From the NCBI GenBank assembly GCA_016183425.1, contig JACPEP010000051.1, positions 20,707 through 84,706 on the forward strand: DNA of 64,000 bases, written 5' to 3'. The stretch is from Chloroflexota bacterium (GTDB taxonomy: Bacteria > Chloroflexota > Dehalococcoidia > JACPEP01). The position numbers and the translations under genes are program-made. This document shows, one piece after another, positions 17,403 through 25,859 of this stretch; position 1 is the stretch's first letter; each line of letters starts with the position of its first letter. The notes below the pieces were generated by a model. That model had not been told where the DNA came from. It did no database searches and saw only the letters and a program-made list of their open reading frames with translations.

Positions 17403-18077
17403 ATGACTATGTCCCCGGAGAGGATCGCCATTCTAAGGACAGGAGTAGACGTGGAGGAGGCCATCTACGGGCGACGCAGCGTTCGCAAATACACTGATGC
17501 TCCGGTTCCAGAAGAGGATATTCGACGTATCATCCAGGCCGCCAGCCGCGCCGCTAACGCGGGCAATCAACAGATGTGGCACTTCCTCATTATCCGGAAC
17601 AAAGAAGTAACGCAGCGGATGCAGCAAGAGGTAATAACAGCCCTGCAGGAAGCGATGGCCTGGGAATCCAGTCGTCCCTGGGAGACCCACCTGAAGTCCC
17701 GGGTTCGCGGCTCTAGCTTCTTTACCGAGGCACCGGTAGTCATCGCCGTACTTAGCAAACCCTACGATACCGTCCTGGACAGCCAGGTGCTGCCGGCCCA
17801 CGGCCTTACCTTTCAGGATATCTACGACCTGCGGGGCGACCCGGGGCGGCAAAGCGTAGGAGCGGCCATCCAGAACATGCTCCTCGCCGCCCACGCCATG
17901 GGCTACGGGACGTGCTGGATGTGTGGCCCTTTGATTGCACGGCCCGGGCTGGAGCGGATTCTGGATGTGACGGAGCCGTGGCGACTGGTGGCCCTGGTTC
18001 CCCTGGGCGTACCAGCGGAGACCCCCAACCCCAGACCCCGGAAGCCCGTAGAGGAAATCGTCACCTGGATAGATTGA
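17403..18077 (+). CDS. Nitroreductase family protein
   Basis: A 224-residue FMN-dependent oxidoreductase. FMN-binding landmarks are YGRRSVRKYTDAPVPEEDI near residue 20, AANAGNQQMWHFLIIR near 50 and the C-terminal segment GYGTCWMCGPLIARPGLERI, followed by LVALVPLGVPAE. The start ATG 17403 is 6 nt after GGAGAGGAGG. The family reduces nitro compounds, quinones or unsaturated bonds; iodotyrosine deiodinase is a member, but its Glu-Tyr-Lys active-site lid is not evident here. It is followed by a histidine phosphatase gene 67 nt later, possibly co-transcribed. Confidence 0.85.
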   Translation: MTMSPERIAILRTGVDVEEAIYGRRSVRKYTDAPVPEEDIRRIIQAASRAANAGNQQMWHFLIIRNKEVTQRMQQEVITALQEAMAWESSRPWETHLKSRVRGSSFFTEAPVVIAVLSKPYDTVLDSQVLPAHGLTFQDIYDLRGDPGRQSVGAAIQNMLLAAHAMGYGTCWMCGPLIARPGLERILDVTEPWRLVALVPLGVPAETPNPRPRKPVEEIVTWID

Positions 18078-18144
18078 CTCCACACCAGCGTCTCCCTCAC
18101 CAAAAGGACGACTACAAGGCCGTTCTAGGGGGGAAAAGAGAGCC

Positions 18145-18759
18145 ATGCTACGTCTGATCCTGGTTCGCCACGGAGAAACGGACCGAAACCACGATAGTCG
18201 CACCCAGGGCCATAGCGATACCCCCCTCAACGATACCGGGCGGCGCCAGGCAAGAGCCGTCGCCCGAGCCCTGGAGAAAGAAAACCTGGACGCCGTGTAC
18301 TCCAGTCCCCTGGCCCGCGCCCACGAAACGGCCAGCATCATAGCCCTCCCCCATCATCTCTCCGTGGAAAAAGAGGATGGGTTAATGGAGCTCGACCTGG
18401 GGGAGCTGGACGGCCTGACCAACGATGACATAAAAGGCCAGTGGGGCCACGTCCTCCGTGAGTGGCGTCGAGATGCCGGCTCGGTGCAGCTCCCCGGCGG
18501 CGAATCCATGGCCCAGCTCCAGGAGCGGGCCTGGGCCACCATCGAAAAGATCGCCTCACGCCATCCTCAGGGAGCAGTGGTCGTAGTCAGCCACAACCTG
18601 ACGATACTGAGCGTAATTTGCAAGGCAATCCAGCTACCCCTGTCCGACTTTCGCGGGCTCCGACAAGGCGTAGCCGCCATTAGTGTTTTGAACTTCGACT
18701 CTGGCGGTCCCTACCTAAGTCTTCTCAATGACACCTGCCACCTGAGCCAACCAACCTAG
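18145..18759 (+). CDS. Histidine phosphatase family protein
   Basis: A 204-residue phosphoglycerate-mutase-like phosphatase. The catalytic motif LVRHGETDRN (residues 5-14) carries the phospho-accepting His. YSSPLARAHETASII, the glutamate segment ELDLGELDGL and the second active-site His in VVSHNLTILSVI complete the fold. Such enzymes dephosphorylate sugar phosphates, alpha-ribazole phosphate or other small metabolites. A role as cobalamin-pathway CobC is conceivable but no cob genes adjoin it. It probably shares the promoter of the preceding nitroreductase. Confidence 0.87.
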   Translation: MLRLILVRHGETDRNHDSRTQGHSDTPLNDTGRRQARAVARALEKENLDAVYSSPLARAHETASIIALPHHLSVEKEDGLMELDLGELDGLTNDDIKGQWGHVLREWRRDAGSVQLPGGESMAQLQERAWATIEKIASRHPQGAVVVVSHNLTILSVICKAIQLPLSDFRGLRQGVAAISVLNFDSGGPYLSLLNDTCHLSQPT

Positions 18760-18859
18760 CCACCCTGTCTCTAGCAACTTATGGGAGCGCGCGAACCCCC
18801 CTTTCCCCATTAAGGACGAGGAGTTGTGCAGTCTTCACCAAAATGGGGCCGGCTTCTGG

Positions 18860-18888
18860 TTGACGATGGCCGCAAAGGAGGGTAAAAT
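18860..18888 (+). promoter_or_regulatory. Promoter P1 of tRNA-5S unit
   Basis: TTGACG (18860-18865), 17-nt spacer, TAAAAT (18883-18888), about 100 nt before the tRNA-Ala gene. Confidence 0.6.
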
Positions 18889-18919
18889 AACAGCGTACCC
18901 TGGAGGTGGGTTGTTGCAC

Positions 18920-18948
18920 TGGACATCAAAGCTTGGGAGGGGTACTAT
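18920..18948 (+). promoter_or_regulatory. Promoter P2 of tRNA-5S unit
   Basis: TGGACA (18920-18925), 17-nt spacer, TACTAT (18943-18948), about 40 nt before the tRNA-Ala gene. Tandem promoters are usual for stable RNA genes. Confidence 0.6.
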
Positions 18949-18989
18949 TACTATAAGGTAGTCTCACAGCGCAAACTGCCTGGTGAGAG

Positions 18990-19061
18990 GGGGCTGTAGC
19001 TCAGCGGGAGAGCACCTCCTTTGCACGGAGGGGGTCAGGGGTTCAAATCCCCTCAGCTCCA
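18990..19061 (+). tRNA. tRNA-Ala (anticodon TGC)
   Basis: Acceptor arms GGGGCTG and CAGCTCC pair over 7 bp with one G-U. The D arm AGCTCAGCGGGAGAGC, anticodon stem CCTCC/GGAGG with loop TTTGCAC, and the T arm with GGTTCAAATCC are all present. Anticodon TGC gives alanine. The discriminator is A at 19061; CCA is not encoded. It is 47 nt before the 5S gene. Confidence 0.95.
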
Positions 19062-19108
19062 CGGCGGGCGACTAAGTAACAGAAGGATTCTTAAAAAGCG
19101 AGTATTCT

Positions 19109-19227
19109 TCCTGGTGGTCAGAGCGGAGTGGAACCACCCGTTCCCATCCCGAACACGGAAGTGAAACGCTCCAGCGCCGACGATACTGCCCTGGCAACGG
19201 GGTGGGAAAATAGGCCATTGCCAGGGA
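19109..19227 (+). rRNA. rrf: 5S ribosomal RNA
   Basis: About 119 nt. The conserved internal sequence CCATCCCGAACACGGAAGTG is present, as is the late segment ACTGCCCTGGCAACGGGGTG. The ends pair as helix I (TCCTGG with CCAGGGA). It stands without 16S or 23S genes nearby, preceded by tRNA-Ala and followed at once by a terminator. Ends are estimated to within a few bases. Confidence 0.92.
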
Positions 19228-19228
19228 G

Positions 19229-19263
19229 AAAAGGGCTCAGGGAAACCTGAGCCCTTTTCTTTT
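19229..19263 (+). terminator. Rho-independent terminator after 5S
   Basis: Perfect 13-bp hairpin: AAAAGGGCTCAGG (19229-19241), GAAA loop, CCTGAGCCCTTTT (19246-19258), then CTTTT. Confidence 0.95.
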
Positions 19264-19324
19264 CATCCTAGCTATGATAGAATAGCCTTGAGAGCATTGT
19301 ATTTCCCATATAGCGCCGAGGCTT

Positions 19325-19353
19325 TTGACCTTTCTGAAGACCGGTTTTATAAC
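19325..19353 (+). promoter_or_regulatory. Promoter of S1-domain gene
   Basis: TTGACC (19325-19330), 17-nt spacer, TATAAC (19348-19353), 33 nt before the GTG start at 19386. Confidence 0.8.
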
Positions 19354-19385
19354 TAAAAAACAAAAAAGGGGAGAGACTTAAGAAC

Positions 19386-20528
19386 GTGGCCAAAAACACA
19401 GTGGGGGAAACGAAGACCCATACTGACGCCCTGGAATCGGGGATGAAGGAGTTGCTGGAGAAGGAAGCCTACGAACTGCGTACCCCTCATCGGGGCAGTA
19501 TCGAGGATGGCGCCGTTGTCCGCGTGGATCGGGAAGGAGTATGGGTAGATATTGGCTACAAATCAGAGGGTCTCATTCCCCTCCATGAGATGCGCTCCAT
19601 GGGGCCCCATGCCACGGATAAGATCGATGTGGGCCAAGAGGTGACCATCTACGTCTTGCAAGTGGACAACGACGAGGGGCGCATCATCCTTTCCCTGGAT
19701 CGAGCGCTAGGAGAGAAGGGATGGCGCACCCTCCAGCAACGCTTTGAAAACAACGAAATCATCGAAGCGGATGTTATCGGATACAACAAAGGCGGCCTTC
19801 TGGTCAACGTAGAAGGGGTGCATGGCTTCGTACCCATCTCCCACCTGGTAGAGCTGCCGGTGGAAAAGGATGGCGACGGCCGGGACCGCCTGGGCCTCAT
19901 GGTCGGTAAACACCTCCGTCTCAAGATCATCGAGATGAATCGGCGTCGCAATCGTCTCATTCTCTCAGAACGAGCGGCTCTTCAAGAATGGAGAATGCAG
20001 CAACGAGAGCGCCTTCTGGAAGAGATTCATGAGGGAGAGATAAGACGGGGACGGGTCACCAGTATCCGAAACTTCGGTGCCTTTATTGATCTGGGGGGAG
20101 CCGATGGGCTAGCTCCAGTTTCTGAGCTGTCCTGGGAGCATGTGGACAACCCAGAGTCGGTGCTAAAGGTAGGTGAAGAGGTAGATGTTTACGTGATGCG
20201 GGTGGACCCAGAGACCAAGAAGATCGCCCTCAGCCTGCGCCGGGCATCTCCAGAGTCCTGGGAAGGTATCATTGATAAATATGACGTGGGGCAACTGATC
20301 AATGGCACCATAACCAAATTGGCTAGCTTCGGCGCCTTCGCCCGCATCGAGGGGCCCGTGGAAGGGCTCATCCATATATCAGAGCTCAGCGACCATCACA
20401 TCGTTCACCCCAAGGAGGTGGTAAAGGAGGGCGATAGCCTGACTCTAAAGATTGTGCGTATTGAAAAGGAACGACACCGCCTGGGCCTCAGCTTGAAACA
20501 AGCCCAGGAGGAGGTCGGTCGGGAGTAG
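19386..20528 (+). CDS. rpsA: Ribosomal protein S1-like, four S1 domains
   Basis: A 380-residue RNA-binding protein with four S1 domains at roughly residues 38-105, 122-190, 212-282 and 296-367. Repeated landmarks are VDIGYKSEGLIPLHEM, VEGVHGFVPISHLVEL, NFGAFIDLGGADGLAPVSEL and ASFGAFARIEGPVEGLIHIS. This four-domain form is common outside Proteobacteria and helps mRNA bind the small ribosomal subunit. The start is GTG 19386 behind GGGGAGAG. It has its own promoter after the 5S terminator and is followed 79 nt later by clpC. The shorter length compared with six-domain S1 means a non-ribosomal S1 protein is not excluded. Confidence 0.85.
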   Translation: MAKNTVGETKTHTDALESGMKELLEKEAYELRTPHRGSIEDGAVVRVDREGVWVDIGYKSEGLIPLHEMRSMGPHATDKIDVGQEVTIYVLQVDNDEGRIILSLDRALGEKGWRTLQQRFENNEIIEADVIGYNKGGLLVNVEGVHGFVPISHLVELPVEKDGDGRDRLGLMVGKHLRLKIIEMNRRRNRLILSERAALQEWRMQQRERLLEEIHEGEIRRGRVTSIRNFGAFIDLGGADGLAPVSELSWEHVDNPESVLKVGEEVDVYVMRVDPETKKIALSLRRASPESWEGIIDKYDVGQLINGTITKLASFGAFARIEGPVEGLIHISELSDHHIVHPKEVVKEGDSLTLKIVRIEKERHRLGLSLKQAQEEVGRE

Positions 20529-20607
20529 TAGTTCCCCCCCAGAGAATCTGGTCGCTCTTTTCGCGGGGCCCCTGGCTAAGGCCTAAAACCTAACCAGGAG
20601 GGGAAAA

Positions 20608-23073
20608 ATGGCAGATAGGTTTGACAAATTTTCGGAACGGGCTCGTAGAGTCCTAACCTTGGCGCAAGAAGAAGCGCAGCGTTTCAACCACAACTACATC
20701 GGTACGGAGCACATCCTCTTGGGTCTGGTTCGGGAAGGGGATGGCGTAGCTGCCAAAGTGCTGGCCAACTTGGGCGTGGAGTTGAACAAGGTACGTTCCG
20801 CCGTAGAGTTCATCATAGGTCGCGGTGAACGAACCTCTTCCGGAGAGATCGGCCTCACCCCTCGAGCCAAGAAGGTTATCGAACTGGCAGTGGATGAGGC
20901 ACGGCGCCAGAGCCACCATTACATCGGCACTGAGCACCTGCTGTTAGGACTGGTTCGCGAAGGCGAGGGCATTGCCGCCGGCGTGCTGGAGAGCCTGGGA
21001 GTGAACCTGGAGCGGGTGCGCGCCGAGGTCAGCCGCATCGTCAATGATAGTGCCCCCCACAGCCATCTGGGCACCCGGACCGCTAGTCGCACCCCTACTA
21101 TCGACCAATTGGGTATGGACCTTACCACCGCCGCCCGGAACAACAAGCTCGACCCTGTCATCGGGCGCCACCGGGAGATCGAGCGCGTAATCCAGATCCT
21201 GAGCCGTCGCACTAAAAACAACCCTGTCCTCATTGGCGAGCCAGGCGTGGGCAAGACAGCCATCGCTGAAGCCCTGGCCCACCGTATTGTGGCCGGGGAC
21301 GTGCCCGAAACCCTGCGGGGCAAACGGCTCCTCACCCTGGACATCGGCGCCCTGGTAGCGGGAACGAAATACCGGGGGGAGTTTGAGGAGCGCTTAAAGA
21401 AAGTCATCGAAGAGATAAGGGGAGCGGGCAACTGTATGCTCTTCATCGACGAGTTGCACATGTTGGTGGGTGCCGGCGCGGCGGAAGGAGCCGTGGACGC
21501 CGCCAACATCTTGAAGCCCTATCTGGCTAGAGGTGAGCTACAATGCATTGGAGCCACCACCCTGGACGAATACCGCAAACACATCGAAAGAGACGCTGCC
21601 CTGGAGAGACGCTTCCAGCCGGTGCTGGTGGAAGAACCCAGCGTCGCGGAAACCGTAGAGATCTTAAGAGGCATTAAATCTCGCTATGAGGATCATCATC
21701 ACGTAGAAATTAGCGATGAGGCAGTAGTGGCTGCCGCCCAAACCGCAGCTCGGTACATTCCCGACCGCTTCCTGCCCGACAAAGCCATCGACTTGGTAGA
21801 CGAAGCTTCCTCTCGATTGCGTATCAAACGGGCCTCCACCCCACCTACTCTCAAGGAAGCCATCAAAGGCCTGGAGAGCATTCGCCGCGAAAAAGAGGCC
21901 GCTATCGCCGCTCAGCAGTACGAGTACGCCGCCGATCTCAGGGATCGGGAGGTCAAGCTCTTAGAAAAGATAGACAGCCTGGAGACGGGCTGGCAGTCGG
22001 AGCAGGAGACCGAGAGACCAATCCTGACCCCGGATCACATCGCTGAGGTAGTGAGCATGTGGACCGGCATCCCGGTATCCCGTATCGCCAGCGAAGAGAC
22101 CGCCCGCCTTCTCCACATGGAGGAGGCCCTCCACAAACGGGTGATAGGCCAGGACGAGGCCATCACCAACGTCGCCAAGGCGGTACGTCGTGCCCGGGCC
22201 GGTCTAAAAGACCCCCGCCGCCCCATCGGCGTCTTCATCTTCCTCGGCCCCACCGGAGTGGGGAAGACAGAGTTGGCACGGGCGCTATCGGAATTCATGT
22301 TCGGCAGCGACGACGCCCTGGTTAGGTTGGATATGTCGGAATTCATGGAGCGCCACAACGTGGCCCGCCTGGTAGGCGCCCCACCAGGATACGTAGGCTA
22401 TGACGAGGGGGGCCAGCTAACTGAATCGGTCCGCCGCAAGTCCTATTGTGCCATACTCCTGGATGAGATCGAAAAGGCCCACCCTGAGGTGTTCAACATC
22501 CTCCTGCAAATCTTCGACGACGGCCATCTAAGCGACGCTAAGGGACGCAAGGTGGACTTCCGGAACACCGTTGTTATCATGACCAGCAACCTGGGGGCGG
22601 AACTCATAAAGAGGGATACTACTTTAGGCTTCGCCATCCACACCGATGAGGTCAAAGACGCTCAAAAGGCCTACGAGAAGATGAAGGAGAAGGTACTGGG
22701 GGAACTGAAGAGGGCCTTCCGCCCCGAGTTTCTCAACCGCATCGACAACGTGGTCGTCTTCCATGCTCTGAGTCGGGACCACATCCATCAGATAGTAGAT
22801 CTGATGCTGCAACAGGTAGGCCAGCAATTGAAAGAGAAGAACATCAAGATGGAGGTCACCGACCAGGCCAAAGCCTTGCTGGGCGAGAAGGGGTATGACC
22901 CCCAGTTTGGGGCTCGTCCTCTGCGTCGGGTGATTCAGAACCTGGTGGAGGACCCGCTGTCAGAGCTTATCCTGGAGGGACGCTTCCAGCCGGGCGAAAC
23001 GGTGCTCATCGATTGCGAGGAGGATCAGATCCGTATTCGCGCCCTGGAGTTGGCCACTACCTCCCAGTCATGA
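20608..23073 (+). CDS. clpC: ClpC, AAA+ unfoldase of Clp protease
   Basis: An 821-residue Hsp100 protein. It has an N-domain with two repeats ([19 protein letters not shown] and [19 protein letters not shown]), a first AAA+ module with Walker A GEPGVGKT at about 210-217, a UVR/M-domain ([20 protein letters not shown]), a second AAA+ module with Walker A GPTGVGKT near 547, and the D2-small domain. The UVR motif and length place it in ClpC rather than ClpA or ClpB. It unfolds proteins and feeds them to ClpP, which is not in this window; nor are ctsR or mcsAB. The SD is ACCAGGAGGGG before ATG 20608. Confidence 0.95.
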   Translation: MADRFDKFSERARRVLTLAQEEAQRFNHNYIGTEHILLGLVREGDGVAAKVLANLGVELNKVRSAVEFIIGRGERTSSGEIGLTPRAKKVIELAVDEARRQSHHYIGTEHLLLGLVREGEGIAAGVLESLGVNLERVRAEVSRIVNDSAPHSHLGTRTASRTPTIDQLGMDLTTAARNNKLDPVIGRHREIERVIQILSRRTKNNPVLIGEPGVGKTAIAEALAHRIVAGDVPETLRGKRLLTLDIGALVAGTKYRGEFEERLKKVIEEIRGAGNCMLFIDELHMLVGAGAAEGAVDAANILKPYLARGELQCIGATTLDEYRKHIERDAALERRFQPVLVEEPSVAETVEILRGIKSRYEDHHHVEISDEAVVAAAQTAARYIPDRFLPDKAIDLVDEASSRLRIKRASTPPTLKEAIKGLESIRREKEAAIAAQQYEYAADLRDREVKLLEKIDSLETGWQSEQETERPILTPDHIAEVVSMWTGIPVSRIASEETARLLHMEEALHKRVIGQDEAITNVAKAVRRARAGLKDPRRPIGVFIFLGPTGVGKTELARALSEFMFGSDDALVRLDMSEFMERHNVARLVGAPPGYVGYDEGGQLTESVRRKSYCAILLDEIEKAHPEVFNILLQIFDDGHLSDAKGRKVDFRNTVVIMTSNLGAELIKRDTTLGFAIHTDEVKDAQKAYEKMKEKVLGELKRAFRPEFLNRIDNVVVFHALSRDHIHQIVDLMLQQVGQQLKEKNIKMEVTDQAKALLGEKGYDPQFGARPLRRVIQNLVEDPLSELILEGRFQPGETVLIDCEEDQIRIRALELATTSQS

Positions 23074-23170
23074 GCGAGATATGCGCCATCGCCTCAGAGA
23101 TGGTTCTTTAGTTCCTTCCCGGTAACCCCGCCGTGGCCGGCCGGAGGCAGATAGCAGTGGGGAGGTTTTT

Positions 23171-24484
23171 ATTTTCCCAGCCCTGAAACATGCCCCCGGC
23201 CCTACCCAGCCTGGGAAACTTTTCCCTGGTTGGTACATCGTAGCCGTAGGCTTTTTGGGGGAGTTTGCTGGCTCTAGCATCAGCCCTTCCACCTTCAGCA
23301 TTTTCTTCAAGCCGATAACGGAAGGCCTAGGATGGAGCCGCTCTGTCTTCTCCACAGCCAACTCCTTGGGCCTGCTGTTTGAGGCCATATCAGGGCCCCT
23401 TATCGGCTCCCTCATCGACCGGCGGGGGGGACGCAGCGTTATGGCAACCGGAGGCCTGCTGGCGGGGGTGGGGTTCATCGCCCTCAGCCTGGTTCAAAGC
23501 CCATGGCACTTTTTTCTAGTCAGGGGCTTTTTGCTGCCTACTGGACGCGTGGGCATAAGCGGCTGGTCGGTTCGGGTAATCATCTCCAACTGGTTCGTCA
23601 GACTGCGGGGCCGGGCCATCGGTCTCAGCGTCATGGGCCTCTCCGCGGGCAACACTATCTTGCCCCTCTTCCTGACCCTAATCATCCCGTTCATCGGTTG
23701 GCGTGCCTCCGTGCTGATAATGGGCGCCCTCGTCTGGGTTTTGGTCGTGGTGCCTGCAGCTATATTTGTGCGGCGCCGCCCTGAGGATATGGGCCTACAC
23801 CCCGATGGCGCTGGCCCGCTGGAACAAAACAGAGAAGACGATCCCGCCCCACACCTCTTTGCGGATACGCAACGGGTGATTTGGAGCCGAAAGCAGGCTC
23901 TGGCGACTCCCTTCCTGTGGATTATCACCCTGGCAACCAGTCTAGAGATTTTCGAGCTTCAAGGACTTCACCTCCACCTGGTTCCCTACTTGACAGACAC
24001 GGGCCTATCTGCCACGCTAGCGGCAGGGCTCATCAGCATGAGAGCCTTTCTCACCACAGGAGGGAGGTTCGTCGCCGGATTCGCGGCCGAGCGATACCAG
24101 CCTAAGTATTGCGTCATGGCCCAGGTTTTTGCCAAAGCCCTAGGCATCGGGCTTATGATCGCCACCACTAGAGTGGAACTGATAATCCTGGGACTAATCA
24201 TCTATGGCTTGGGCCAGGGAGGCAGCCCCATCTTCTGGGAAGTGATGTTGGCCAACTACTTTGGCCGGCTGTCCTTGGGTACAGTACGAAGCACCACCCT
24301 GCCCGTCCAGGTTCTGTTCCAGGCGGCAGGGCCCCTCTTCGCCGCCTACGTATACGAGCAAACCCAGAGCTATCACCTGGCCTTCCTCCTCTTCGCAGTG
24401 GGCCTGGTGGCATCGGGCCTCCTAATTCTTCCTGGCCAACCGCCTCGCCCCACCGCCACCTTAGCTATCGGGAGACCCGGGTAG
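23171..24484 (+). CDS. MFS transporter (monocarboxylate-porter type)
   Basis: A roughly 437-residue 12-helix transporter resembling the MCT/OFA group, with LIDRRGGRSVMATGGLLAG between helices 2 and 3 and a central loop near RRRPEDMGLHPDGAGPL. The start is uncertain. The in-frame TTG at 23255 would cut the first helix, whose natural beginning is GWYIVAVGFLGEFAG. No ATG, GTG or TTG exists upstream in frame before the stop at 23123. An ATT at 23171, 5 nt after GTGGGGAGG, is the best-placed candidate and is used here. A one-base shift from ATG 23190 is the alternative. It sits between clpC and radA. A substrate cannot be named. Confidence 0.7.
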   Translation: MFPALKHAPGPTQPGKLFPGWYIVAVGFLGEFAGSSISPSTFSIFFKPITEGLGWSRSVFSTANSLGLLFEAISGPLIGSLIDRRGGRSVMATGGLLAGVGFIALSLVQSPWHFFLVRGFLLPTGRVGISGWSVRVIISNWFVRLRGRAIGLSVMGLSAGNTILPLFLTLIIPFIGWRASVLIMGALVWVLVVVPAAIFVRRRPEDMGLHPDGAGPLEQNREDDPAPHLFADTQRVIWSRKQALATPFLWIITLATSLEIFELQGLHLHLVPYLTDTGLSATLAAGLISMRAFLTTGGRFVAGFAAERYQPKYCVMAQVFAKALGIGLMIATTRVELIILGLIIYGLGQGGSPIFWEVMLANYFGRLSLGTVRSTTLPVQVLFQAAGPLFAAYVYEQTQSYHLAFLLFAVGLVASGLLILPGQPPRPTATLAIGRPG

Positions 24485-24497
24485 AGGGAAGGTCATC

Positions 24498-25847
24498 ATG
24501 TCAGAAAGGACGTTTTTCTGTCGGGAGTGTGGATGGGAAAGCCCCAAGTGGCTGGGCCGCTGTCCTGGTTGCCAAAGCTGGAACAGCCTGGTGGAGAAAG
24601 ACACTTCCAAAAGCACCCCGGCCTGGGTAATGGAGAGCCACCCCCAAGAGATGAAGGACATCACCTCGGAGGCCATGCCCCGCCTCATCACACCCTTCGC
24701 CGAGTTCAACCGGGTGTTGGGGGGCGGCATCGTCCCCGGCTCCCTGATATTAGTGGGAGGCGACCCTGGGGTGGGCAAGTCTACCCTTCTCTTACAAGTG
24801 GCAGCAGCCCTGGCCGACGGGCAAGGAAAGGTGCTCTACGTCTCCGGGGAGGAATCCGGCCACCAGATTAAGCTGAGGGCAGAACGGCTGGGATTACCGG
24901 GAGCGGGGCTTTACCTCCTAACGGAGACACGGCTGGAGGCCATACAAGGGCACATAGATGCTCTAGTACCGGCAGTGGTGATAGTAGACTCCATTCAGAC
25001 CGTCTACCTGGAACAAGGAGGCGGCCCTCCCGGCAGTCCCGGTCAACTGAGGGAATGTACCTTACGCCTCATGCAATGGGCCAAGTCTCGCCACCTACCC
25101 ATCTTCCTGGTAGGCCACGTGACCAAAGAGGGCATTATCGCCGGCCCCAAGATGGTTGAACACATAGTAGACGTAGTTCTCTACCTAGAGGGAGAGAACT
25201 TCAGCAGCTATCGTCTGCTGCGAGGGGTAAAAAATCGCTACGGGTCCACCAACGAGGTGGGCATCTTCGAGATAGGAGACGGTGGGCTGGTAGAGGTGGA
25301 AAACCCGTCCCAAGTACTCTTGGCCCACCGGGGAGAGAAGACAACAGGCTCGGCAGTAGTGCCCACTCTGGAGGGCACGCGACCTCTTTTGGTGGAGCTT
25401 CAGGCTCTGGCCACCCCCACCCCCTTCGGTCTGCCACGGCGCACCGTGAACGGTCTTGACCTGAGTCGTCTCCTCCTGATGATCGCCGTCCTTACCAAGC
25501 GGGTGGGGTTGCCCCTTTCCAATCAAGATATTATCGCTAGCGTAGTAGGGGGACTTAAGATAGGCGAGCCGGCCGCGGACCTGGGCCTGGCCCTGGCTAT
25601 CGCCTCCAGCCTTCGAGACGTCCCCCTGAACCCCCACCTAGTGGTTATGGGAGAGGTGGGGCTGGGGGGAGAGCTGAGAGGCGTAAGTCAAACGGCACGG
25701 CGTCTTACCGAGGCGGCCAAGCTGGGCTTCCAGACCTGCCTTATCCCCTCCCACCTTCGGGATCAAGTGCCCTCGCCACCCCCGCTGAAGATAATAACCG
25801 CCGACTCGGTGGCGACCGCCATAAAACAGGCACTGCCCCGAAGCTGA
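24498..25847 (+). CDS. radA: DNA repair protein RadA
   Basis: A 449-residue RecA-like ATPase active in recombination branch migration. The N-terminal zinc finger is C8-x2-C11...C22-x2-C25 (CRECGWESPKWLGRCPGC). Walker A GGDPGVGKST is at about 87-96, the RadA-specific KNRYGSTNEVGIFE near 244, and a Lon-protease-like domain fills the C-terminus (from about 290). ATG 24498 follows AGGGAAGG. It is 13 nt after the MFS gene, so the two are co-transcribed. ClpC-RadA proximity is conserved in many Gram-positive lineages. Confidence 0.95.
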   Translation: MSERTFFCRECGWESPKWLGRCPGCQSWNSLVEKDTSKSTPAWVMESHPQEMKDITSEAMPRLITPFAEFNRVLGGGIVPGSLILVGGDPGVGKSTLLLQVAAALADGQGKVLYVSGEESGHQIKLRAERLGLPGAGLYLLTETRLEAIQGHIDALVPAVVIVDSIQTVYLEQGGGPPGSPGQLRECTLRLMQWAKSRHLPIFLVGHVTKEGIIAGPKMVEHIVDVVLYLEGENFSSYRLLRGVKNRYGSTNEVGIFEIGDGGLVEVENPSQVLLAHRGEKTTGSAVVPTLEGTRPLLVELQALATPTPFGLPRRTVNGLDLSRLLLMIAVLTKRVGLPLSNQDIIASVVGGLKIGEPAADLGLALAIASSLRDVPLNPHLVVMGEVGLGGELRGVSQTARRLTEAAKLGFQTCLIPSHLRDQVPSPPPLKIITADSVATAIKQALPRS

Positions 25848-25857
25848 GGCAGTGCCT
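25828..25857. terminator. Hairpin between convergent radA and rodA
   Basis: 10-bp perfect arms AGGCACTGCC / GGCAGTGCCT with a 10-nt loop. The radA stop codon lies in the loop. It ends 3 nt before the rodA stop. There is no strong T-run, so it may be a bidirectional terminator or a stabilising 3' hairpin. Confidence 0.55.
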
Positions 25858-25859
25858 CG

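Noticed and set aside
17403..18077. Iodotyrosine deiodinase, given the nearby deiodinase-like gene
   Set aside because: It is in the nitroreductase superfamily, but the Glu-Tyr-Lys substrate lid of that enzyme is not visible and the gene lies in a separate transcription unit.
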